Origin: Chromobotia macracanthus
Lineage: Eukaryota; Chordata; Actinopteri; Cypriniformes; Botiidae
Length of the DNA: 64,000 nt
Direction of reading: 5' to 3'
NCBI GenBank assembly: GCA_036877525.1
Contig: JAZGTH010000005.1
Coordinates: 4,296,001 to 4,360,000, forward strand
In this document: positions 26,401-38,400 of the stretch, piece by piece
How positions within the stretch are numbered: the first letter of the stretch is position 1
Layout: each line of letters starts with the position of its first letter
Notes under the pieces: generated by a model
Told to the model about the DNA's origin: nothing
What the model saw: only the letters and a program-made list of their open reading frames with translations
Database searches by the model: none
Made by a program: the position numbers and the translations under genes

Positions 26401-29400
26401 TCGCAATGAGCGCTCTGATCTTTGAAAAGCGGAGCAGGTTGGGATTTTATCCAGACCATTATTACGCAACAATGACATCGGTCTAATGTATAGCTCTCCT
26501 CTTTTCTGCCATAACACAGACCAATAGTAATGGTAAAACAATGTATCTGAATGTATTCTGCAAGCCTGCAGAATAATAGAGAACATTTGTCTGTATTTAG
26601 ACTGTAAGGTGATGGCTCCCAATAGCTTCTCCAAGAACATAAACTGTATTCAAAGCATTTATTAGCCATTAAAGGAACAGCTCACACCAAAATGACAATT
26701 CACACTCATGTTGTTCCAAACTTTTGTGCTTGTTTTTTGAGTAGAAAAACAGCTCTTGCCACACAATTAAAGTCAATCCAGTACAAAAAAATCACCAAAA
26801 CACTTTAAAAGTAATACAAGAAGTCCACATAAATCACTGACAAAATTCCACCTCAAATCGTGTGACCCATAATAGTATCAAAATTGTTTAAAAAGGCCAT
26901 GTTGTGTTTAGTTGCTAAGCATGTGGGAAGCAATGCCGTTTTGGCTGTGACGATGTCAACGCATTCCTTAACCTGGCTAAATGCAAGGTTCGGTTGGGGT
27001 GAAAATGATTGGTGAAAATGACTTTACTTTTACTTCAGAAAACAATGTTTACCACTAGTCTTGTAGAGTACAGACAGCACACTGGTCACTATGAAATGTT
27101 ATTTTGCAAGAGCTTATTTACTGTACAATTCTTTAAAAATCTCAACATTTGAGTTTCAAAATAAATTAATAAATAAAAATAACAGCATACTTGTTTGGAC
27201 GACATGAGTGTATGCAAATATTTTCATTTTTGGGTGAAATATTCACGAAGTAGTGACAGTAACTTGTGTATTAGATCAATAGATAATATTTATGATATGG
27301 ATGGATCTAGAGACATCATAACAACTGTCTATAAAAACATCCATAAGCTATATTATTCTTTTATAAGCATGAGTATGAAATGTTTCAAATTTTCTCAGCA
27401 TTTTGATGTTTCTTGCTCCTGTCATTACAACTGTTAGTGATGCATTTAAAAGCGGTAATCCAAATGGAACCCACCCTTCCCCTCTGCTGCCAGAAACATC
27501 TTACAGAGGTGCTCTATAATCTGCTGTCAGACAGATATATGGTAAAAAGCTAAATTTAGGCTTTTAAAGTGGAATTTGCACAAATGTCATGCTTATTTCC
27601 CCCCTTTGTGGCTCTCGACAGAGGCATGTGCAGTGCTAGCTGGAAAGAAATTGTTATTTCAAGCAATCTTTGATCATTACACTATGTGTGGGAAATTGTA
27701 ATCGACATGCAATCATCTCCCTATGCAGCGTGCTAGCACGCCACTGAATGCGACATCTTCAGCAGCTGTACTATAGTTAAGAGGTTGGTGTTAATGATTT
27801 GGATAATGCTGGCAGATGCAGATCTATAAACATTATATTTTAAAGAAAAAATTGAAAAACTGCTGTTCTAAGAAACTAAAATGGTTTCGCTGTAATGTTT
27901 CGCTCTAATGTGACAGTGTTAGGATTTTATACAGTATAAGTGCTTGCATTCAAAGGTTTAGTTTTTTTAGAACCTATTTTATTGTAGTTTAGAACTACAG
28001 ATTTCAAGATTACAACATGCATTGTTTTTAAAAAGCTAATTTGCATTTGTTTGTTAACATTCAGTGTAGATGTACAAGTGCAGGGTTTTATGTGTTAATT
28101 GATAGTTAATGACAGACCATTAATTTTTTCAGAACTAGTGCATTGAAATAGGAAGATATTGAAATTACTTTCAAACAAAGTGTTTATCATTTGTATCTGG
28201 TTTAGTTTACCAGTGTCTGTCTTTTTGCTAAGATAGACTTTATTGCTCTTCCATTTATGTTATAATGTTGAAAACCTAACAATAAGAGACAATAATCAAC
28301 ACTTTGAAGCACTTGCTAATCAGAACCAAGAATGTAACTGTACCCAGGTATAATTTGAAATGAACAGTTTAATCGCGTACATTCTGTATGAATACAACAA
28401 GCTGCCTATGTTGCCTAGTAACCACAAACAGACACACATCATATTGTTGCTGGTGCTCCATTACTCCGTTTTACATTCTACCTAAGATGCCTCTTACACA
28501 TGGTAAAATCGCTGTAATGTGCAGCCTCGTGTTTTACAGCTTTAATTGTTAATGTTCCTACCGTAACTCTTTGAAGGGCTCAGCCCTCACGTGTGGCGTC
28601 TCCACCGAGTTGCTGAAGACGGCTCCCTCTGCTCCTGCAAGCACAAAGTAAAACAGTATGGCATCAGTCGTTCTCAGTGCGAATCAACCATCCACATGCT
28701 AAAATCAATGAACATAATCTCTGAAGCTACAGTATTGATCCACATGGTCTGGCTCCATCCCTGTAGACATGACCTAAAGCAGAGTCACCAAAACCTTTTC
28801 ACTGGGCTTCGCAAAAGCCACTGCAGCCAGCGTGCTATGGGCTGCGACCTCAGGTCTGATCGATATGCTTGAGTGAGGGTTGTTGAGGTACCTCTTGGAA
28901 TACACAGTGCTTATTGAAACCAAGATGCAATGGAGTGGTGGAGCTTGTAACTACATGTAATGTCCAATACAAGTGCAGTATCTGTACAGAACCCTACAGG
29001 AGAATGTGACTGATGTATTAAAACTTTTTAACACCAAAGTTTAGGGCCAATTTTAACTGCCCAGCATGGGGTGCTGCAGGAGTGTATGTACAGCTCAGAT
29101 GTTTTCTGTAGAGATGCTCTCAAATTGCGGTACTGCCCAGGAGGGAGAAACAGCTACCAGGTCTACCTCTTAGGGGAGTCATGCCAAGCTTAATGGTTGC
29201 TCCAGGTGGCGTAAGATCTGTTGCCCACATATAGTTTGTGTGAGGAGCGTGGAGCTGAGGGTGGCTTTGCTCCAAAACTCCTGGAGGGGTTAAGGAGGGA
29301 GCAAAACTGTGCTTCTCGCCGCTGTTGTTTTCTTCCAACAAGCAGGATGTCCTCAGCTTAGTACGGTTCACCTCAAGTGACTGAATACAGATTGTGGGGA

Positions 29401-32400
29401 ACAAATACAATCTGTGGCAGCGTGCAGGCTGATTGAAAGGGTTCGTGCTGTTTTGCTCATCCACATGTATAGTATATATAAATTCACACGTGTCCAGTAA
29501 CCCACTTACAACCCCTATCACAGCTGAATTACTTTTCAGAAAGGCATTTTGGTAACAGTACCTCAGAAACACAAATACAAACACAGGAATGCTCGCAATA
29601 AATCAATGAAGTTATTACACCAGCACAGTAAACAAAGAAAGACAATAAAGGTTTTAGATAGAAGTTAACTGCTATCAGAAATATACTCTGAAAAACATTG
29701 AAAAAGCTGTTTCACAGATAATAAACGTATTAACAGGTTACTGTGTTAACAGTGTGGCCACTATAATTTATGGTCACTTTCCTGTGCAACAGGTGCAGCA
29801 TGGTGCCAGCAATGCCAAGGTTATGGGTTTGATCTTGAGGGAATGTACAGCTTGATTTTTGGATAAGCGTCTACCATCTACATGAAAAAATACTCACTGT
29901 GATAACCCAGAGTTTGAAAGCAAACATGCATAATATATTCCTGCAGTTGTGGTTAAGTTGCTGCTTCATTTACATCTAATGGATAACAGTGAAATGTGTA
30001 AAACTATAAATGTATAAAAAACTATACATCAATATGCATAAAGATAAATATATACATCAAAATACCCTGCGCCTGTAGCTGATAAAACCTGCTTCTGTGG
30101 TAATAGAGAAAGCCGGACATATGAGATCAGATACACATCTCTCCTGTGGCACGTTGGGTGGGCTTGTTCATGGAGAATAGCTCCATGAAAAGGGGGGGCA
30201 CGACTGAATCCCTCAAGGTCAGAATTTTCTCCAAGGCATGGCTACAAAGTGTCCATATCTGAAGGCCTTGAGGCTTGTCGAGAATGAAAACTATGTCTGC
30301 ATTTTTTCTACATAAAATAATACTCTTTTTAAACTGAAATACGCGTTCTTTCACATAGATTATTGTGGCAGCTTTAGAGGACAACACTTGAAATGCTGTG
30401 CAGATATATGGGCCTTATGAATGGCAAGTAGATTATAAAAAGATCAATGGCCGTCTGTGGATTAACTTTAAGGTTTCAAAAAAATTTAAGTTTTGTTTAG
30501 AGAGACACACTAACTGTTGGCTTCTTCTGAAGTCATACACAGAAATGAAAAACAACAGCAAGCAAATATATACCCATTCAAGTTTGCACTTCAAAAAAAT
30601 GATGTTATTAATGATCTTGGGCTTGTTTTCCAGTGAAAATATTGAAACAGCCTTAAAACAAGATACAATTACCAGAGAAGCAAACTGTGTTAGATATGAA
30701 AAGCTTGTTTTTATAGAATGCATCTTGAACACAAGTGTAATTTGTCTTGGGGCACTTGCAGATTTTTTTCCCTAGTTTTAGGCATAAACAAGTGAAAAAC
30801 AAAAAGACAATATACACTTATTATTGAAGATACATTTTTTGAGGGCCTTAATATCTTATATAGATAGATTTGCTTGTGAGGTGAAATCTCGTTTAAGGAT
30901 ATTTAGACATCTTTTACAAAGAAACAATACAAAGCTATTCTCTTTAAAAGACAAAACAGTGATGTTCAGTTTTATCAGTCTATCGACCACAAAAAAATCG
31001 ACCTCAAAAATATCAACCACAACTCCAGTAACCCACAGCTTGGACAGCTCAAATTGCTCAAATCACAGGTTCCCAATTAATTTTACAAAGTGAAATATGA
31101 AATAATAATAAAAAGACTAGGAGCACAAATAACAGTAGAAATAACAGTAAGAGTTACAATAAAAGTTACAGTAAGAGTTGTCTATATGCTAATTGAGATA
31201 TTGAGCTAATTCTCAATACCTTAACCCCAGTGATGGCTAACTGTAGCTCTTTATTATATCCTGTTACATTTCTTCTTGTTAGCAAAAACAGTCATTTTTA
31301 AGATACATAGTTCAAATGGAATTGCAAGATAACCCAACATCAGGAGCCAAGATCAAGCCAAACAACAGAATCAGACTACAGAGAAAGGATTTTAGAGACA
31401 GAGAGGCAGACAGGTTGAGACAGACAGACAGACAAACAGAGAGGCAGACAGGTTGAGACAGACAGACTGACAGGCTGAGAGACAGACAGGCAGGCAGACA
31501 GACTGAGTGACAGACAGAGAGACAGACAGGTAGAGACAGACAGACTGACAGACAGACAGACAGGTATAGTGCCATGAGGGCATCAGGAAAACAGAATTGC
31601 TTATACGTTCATTTGAATGTTACTTCAAAGGCTGAATTACACAGGAGATTTTAGAACATTCATACAAAGCCACTGATGCAATATGACATGTGTAGCTTCT
31701 GTTGTGGCTGAGGAGATAATGCACATGACACACAATTACCAACCATCAATCACTATCAGCAATCCGAAAATTGCTTAGCTTGGTCCACCCATAAGGAATT
31801 CCCAATCCTTTTTACACAAAGCAACAAAATATTGTGGATCTATTGCCAGTAATACAGTACACACCTGCAAACCGCTAAAAAATCTCATTTTTGAATCAGA
31901 CATGAGAGGTTGTATTGGAGTAGTGTGTTTAGAAGCTAGTACACGCTGCAAAAGCAGTGTGAATGATTTAGAAAGAAATACTTTCCAGATTATTTCAGCA
32001 CTCCATCCACTAATGCAATTAATGTACACTGTGCTGCATGCTTTAGATATTTATTATGCAAGCCTAATGAAATCTATATACATAATATATAAGTGTATCT
32101 ACTGGCTGAGGTAGAATGCGGATAATCCCCTGAGTATTTTTACGTTGACTATTCATTATATATTTTAACATCTTGTCTTGTCTGCTCCATTAGCATTACA
32201 TTATTCCCTCACTGTCTATGGCTAAATAAGCTGTAAACTTTAACATTATTGGCACAATAAAACCGTAAAACCTGCATTTTCAACAACTTGCACAAGCTCC
32301 TGATAATAACAGGCTAATTTTTCTGAATGAACCTGCAGCCAGTGTTCCCCGGTGACACATTGCATACAAGAAGTTCATAAACAGATCAAGGGTCTATTCT

Positions 32401-35400
32401 ATTAAGCCATTTGAGTTTCAGTTTAACTTCCACATGTTTTTCCTGTCTGAAATGATTTCATCATTGTTTTTATGTCACTGCTCTCAGCCCTCATTTTCTC
32501 TCTGTCACATCTGATCAATCCTGGAGTTATGGACCAGTGCTCAAGTGTTCTGGACGCTCATAAAGATTCACTTAATGGATTTGTCCACTGGCGAGGGAAC
32601 GGCCATAGAATGTGACCTGTGTCCTGGAAGGTGCTCCTTCTGAAAACATCCTTTGTGTACTTATGAATACCTGTCAGCTGTGGCCAGACACAGACAATCT
32701 TTCCAATATGCCCATGTTATAATTGCATGTCAAGACCCTATCTGGCACACAGTGCTTTTAATAATATAATCATTTTGGATAATACAATATAAGCAAGATC
32801 TTCTGATCATGATGATTCCTCTCTAGTTAAATTCAGTTTTTAAATGTTTTAAGGATATCTAGAGCACTGTTCTTTATAGTCAGAAGGGTGCTTGTGTTGA
32901 GTCAAAACCATTATCACAATGAAAGGGCAATGAATACAATGTGTATATACTGTACAGCAGCGGTTCTCAAAGGTCACATTCTCAAGGCTAGCTAGGAGGT
33001 CCCGAAATAGTTATATATTATACTATTATTCTATATAGCTATCTTTTAAGATGTCACTGCAAGTTTTGGTTAAGACAGCTCAAACATACATCTCAGTCAC
33101 TCGGACTAGGCTTTAGCCCTGTCTGGGAAACTCCCTCTAAAAGTATAAATGTTGTTGAGTCCAAAAGCAATTTTAACAAAATGACCATCTTTAAGGCATG
33201 TAAGTGGTATTAACATGATTCAAGATTAAATGTGTTTCTGGGTCTCCCTGAAAGGGGTCCCTGGCCTCAAAACGTTTGAGAACCTCTGCTGTACAGTAAA
33301 CTATGTACAGTAAACTGAAGCTTATAACTGCATGTTTCAGTATGGGGTTAAAAATGTATAAGCATATATCCAACAGGGAGGTGTAGTGGATTGATTAAGA
33401 TGAACTTCACATTGATGGGAGTAAATCAGAGGCAGAGCCAGTCTGGGTATGACTGTATAATATTTGGAGCACAACAGCTTGTTACAGTTGATTAATGGAG
33501 ACAAGCAGACACCATCGGTTAACAGCAACACAGGCAACTGTGTCAGAGGAATGTCGCTGCAGGTGGCCAAATGAGGGCAAATCATTTTATTTTAATCATT
33601 TTAATGAAGACATTTTATTGTGGAGGCTGCTTCTATGTGTTTATGTGCAGGATTGTTGGAATTAAGAATTTCTTAATTTTGTTGTCTTGTTTTGCTTTAA
33701 ATTTCAGTTTTAGCATATGCATAGTTTGTTGCAGCAATCAGTTTGGAAGTTACAGTTTAGTATTTTTATTATTAATAATATAATTGCATTTTTATCTGGT
33801 CTCCAGGTTCATTACAGACTACTGTTTTAAAAGTGTGACCGTTCTGTTTACATAAAACATCTGCAGAGGTGACAGTGATGTGGCACACACATCATCTGAA
33901 AAGTACACTTAAGTACACACTTTAAAATATATGAGTGTCTTATGAGTGTAAAAATGCATGAGTGTCTGCATTCTATAACAATGTCAAATCAAGTATCATT
34001 TAGTTTAAAGAAGGACAGCACAAGTACTCTTTAAAGCAAAACTTTAAAAAAGATATTTGATTGTTCTTAAATTTATTCTCATTAATGTGTACTCACAGCA
34101 GCTTAAGTGTGACAACCAGAGAGTGTTCAAGTACTTTTGTCTTAATTTTCAACAAACTTCATATTGCCTAAATTTAAACCCAAGAAACATCTCAAAAAGT
34201 TTTGCTGTAAAAGAGTACTTGTGCTATCCTTCTTAAAAATAAATGACATCTTTTTCTCTACATTTTGACCTTTCGTTCACAATGAGACTTTTGTCTACAC
34301 TACACATGTGGTTACTCTGCCAGGGACTGTGTGAGTTTGACAAGAACTGACTTCATACATTTATTAAAAGTTAACTTCAGACTAGTGGGTGAAAGCAATT
34401 GCAAAAATAAAGTTCTGAGAAAACGTCTTCCATCATTTGTTTGAAAAGGTCTTAATTTTTAAATGTAACAAAAATGTCCAAATACTTTTTGGCAGCCACT
34501 GTATAACACAGTAAAGTGTGTTTACACAGTTTTAATGAATGTTCTTGGAATTAAAATGTCACTTTAAATCAATATTTTTGGTCTTAGCTTGTACTAATAA
34601 ACATGTTTTGTGATGGATATGTCTGCCGATTATTCTGGGCTTTTAGAAAAGAAGTTATGAAGTGTGGATTTAAATCTGCATCACTTATATGAGACGGTTG
34701 CTAGATAATTGACCGAAGTCCCTCCAAAAGTCATGTTGGTTGAAAAGTACCAGTGTCAGTCATAGGACTTGCATCAGTATGGCATTTATAAATTAAGTAT
34801 CCCATCTGGATAGTGTGTTCACTGAGACAAACTCACACACACAAATGTGGCCTCACACATGGGCTGGAGATGAGCATCCAGACCTTCAGTCTGGAGATAA
34901 CATCATCTACTGCAATAGGGCAATTTATCATTGTGACTGTAGGCATGACACTGTGTGGTTGTATGTATTTGGGCAACAGAATAAACAAGCACAGTCTCAG
35001 GTGAGAAGAGGAGCCTTCTCTACTTTGTCTCCTGTAGGTTCATATAAGAAAACTTGAAAACTAGTCCCCTTAGTCAATTAAATTAATAGAAGCTTACATA
35101 CAAAACACAAGCAGCATAAAATGGGTCTAAAATATATGTTTAGGCAATAATGTTTAATATGAATGTTTAATAGAAGACTATGTTACCAGTCTTCAACATG
35201 AATTTTGTGTCTGTTGTATACTGTATTGTAAACACAATTTACCCCATTGGTTTCTGAGAGAATATGATGTTTATAGAGCCACAGTTATGAAGCTGGTGAT
35301 TTGTCTTAATTTCCACAGATGTATTGTGAACAATTCCAAAAAATTGTTGATGTGGTACATCAAGACCTTGTAAGGAAACATGCAGGAATTATATATATAT

Positions 35401-38400
35401 ATATATAGATATATAGTTCATGAGGGTCTTGTTCTCATAACAAGACCCAACATGTAAGATACAGCACCAATATAGCACACTTGATGTGAAAATCTAATCG
35501 CATGGTGTCACCAGAGATGGGCTAAGTTATTTCAGCAGTCTCTGAGGCGCTGTGTGTGGGTAGAGTGAAGTCTTAACCATAAACTACCTGCTTTTATAGA
35601 CTCTTTATCATCCGCTTACTGTGGTCATCTGACAGAATTCCAATGGTCACTCAGCACAGGAAATTTCCCATTCAGCCATGATAAAATTGTGAAATGTAGG
35701 GCCCATATTTCCCCTTTAAAGAAATCTCCTGTACCACATTTCACAGACTGTTAATCTCCATCACCCTGACAAATGCACTGAGATTGTAGCCCACAGAAGA
35801 AGACAGTTGAATTTGTCTATATTTGTTAATTGACATCTATAATTACAGCCAATATTAAGTGCTGTATATCACCACAATTACAGAAACTATTTTTTCATTG
35901 TTATATTGCTTTGTTTAAATAAATACATTATAAATAGAAACAGGCATGATAGCAAGATTCATTCCTAAATGATTATATATTTGACTGTTCCTGTAGCTCT
36001 TGCATTAACAGCTCTGGAGCATTGCCCTAACAGTCCAAATGGTTGTGGGTTTGATTCCCAGGAAACACACATACTAATGAAATGTATACTTTGAATGCAC
36101 TGTACATTGCTTTGGATAAAAGTGCCTGCCAAATGTATAAATGTAAAATATTTAACAAAGGAATCAAAATCTAAAATACATCGTAGGCCCATAATATATA
36201 TGCACATTCAATATCTCAATCTGAATTGAAGAAGAAATACATTTTCTTACCTTGTCATCTTTTGAGGGTAAGGTTTGCAATTTACTGCCTGGTAAGCTTT
36301 TACCATGTATTCATTACCACAATGCATGAAACCTGCTGCAAATTATACATTGTATTACACTTTAATTCAGAGATGTAAAATGATTCTTCCAATTTCCTAC
36401 TTCCCTACAATTTAATACAGTCATAGACTGATTTTCTCAAAACTTTCTTGTCTTATCTTTTACAAACGCTACCTAAATATAACAATCACTGATGACTGTA
36501 CATGTTTAAAAGTGAAATTTTCAGATTTTTACCCAATAAAACCTTCTCTGATGTTTAATGTTTAATGTTTAACACGCTCTGACATTGTATTATGTGAATT
36601 TCTGGCTGTCAGAGGTGCACCATTTGAACCAGAGTACATGTAATTAAACTAAAAATCGAAGAGATTTTTAAACATTTCTGAAGCATTATCATTATTATTG
36701 TGCGTGACATTTACAAGAAAACAGCTCTCACCGCTGTGAGTCACCAGCATATAATTGAGTCTAATCAATGAGTGTTAATTACAATTAGAGCAAAGATCCC
36801 TGTTGCTAATATCATTATCCTGCAGACCGCTGCTAACTGTGAATACACTGGTGTGAGGAGGAACCACAAGCCTAAACCAACATATCTGTTGAGTTTTCCT
36901 TCACAAGCCGTTTTGATTATCTCAGTGGAACATTGCTCCATCTCCAGGTCCCAACATCACTTAAATTCTCAAGCTGTTTCCCAGAGACTGATTACTTTAT
37001 CTTTGCTCAGTTGTTTTAAAGAGAACGGGAGTAAATGACAGAGGTGTCACTGTGGCTTGCCTGAGTACTTCTGACAAGTGCGGTAAATCATATTGTTTAG
37101 ATCTATTGTGGAGTTTGTGTTTTGTTTTATTGGTTGTATTCCTGTAATCAAGTGATACAGAACCTGAAGATCAAACGTGAATTACCCATAATTACTTGCA
37201 GGTGACAGGCAGCTAGCAAAGACTGTGGCTTAGGGGGTATGTTTCATTTGGAGTTGATCATCCCTATTCCTTCCGAAAAGCCACTGCGGCGAGAGCATTG
37301 GATTTGTTTGAAGAGTGTAGGTCTCAAAAATAATGTTTATTCACAACAGTCTTTCAAAATAATGATTCAGATTATTGCATTGATAATTGCAATTCGATTA
37401 TTCAGCCTTGATACATTATATTGTAATTGATTGTAATCTGATTACTTTGATTAAATATCATTCGCAAGCTTTGATTGGATAAACCAATGCCACACTGGTC
37501 CTTGTAGAGACCCTCCCCTGCTTTGTTGTCATATTATTGGTCTGTTGTGGTTAAATTAACTTTAAAGTCAACCCTAACCTTTGTGTGTGCCCTCAGAAAC
37601 CATAAAGAAAAAATTAAATGAAAAAAGGGAATAAATAAGCAGTCACATATGGCCATTCTTTAAAACAGTCCAGCATTTTAATGTAACATTGCCTAATTAC
37701 TCATACATTATAAGACTCAGAGCTTGACATAAAATCTCTTGGGAGTGACTTTGGTACCCAAGCAAATTGCTTTCCCTCTTTAATATCTGATTGTTAAAAT
37801 TAATGAAGAATAACATTCCACACAGACAAATATAAACTCCTCTAAGGCCAGCACCAGCAGACAGGTTTAGATATAAATACAATAACATTTTTATTTCAGC
37901 ATTGCTGTTAAATATTTCCCAGTTTCATTAGTAATTTCTAACACCTGCCATATTGTTTATCCCTCTCACTGCTAGGTGACTGTTTAATTTTTCTTTAATT
38001 TTAAAGCACAGTCAAATTGACATTACTGAGTCAACTATTGTAAGATAATCTTTTCTCTAACCCACTGTGGACTCAGAGTTTGTATTAAAATAAAGCAGAG
38101 CACATGAGCAGATGTTACAGGGTTTGTCCTAATTTGTTCCTACTGCTCTCTAGCCACATACTCCCCCCCCCCCCCCCAAAAAAAAAACACCCACCCTGTG
38201 AGACATTTTAAATTTGCTTTCCTGTGCTTCATTCTTTTTATCTGAGCCGACACTGATGCTACAGCTTCTCATCAGATGAAACGCTGCTTATCTTTAAAGA
38301 GTGGCAAAATACTGCAATCGAATATCTTCAGTTAGAAATGATTCTCCTCTGCGCTGAGATGAGCACATGAAAGAAAATGAGCAAATGAAATCTAAAAGTT

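Noticed and set aside
28591..28872. 93-codon plus-strand open frame
   Set aside because: It is antisense to the fifth coding exon of sgcd, whose minus-strand reading matches the family with correct splice sites.
31312..31583. Open frames of 63-87 codons rich in Cys, Leu, Ser and Val
   Set aside because: They are translations of the GACA/TGTC microsatellite on the opposite strand.
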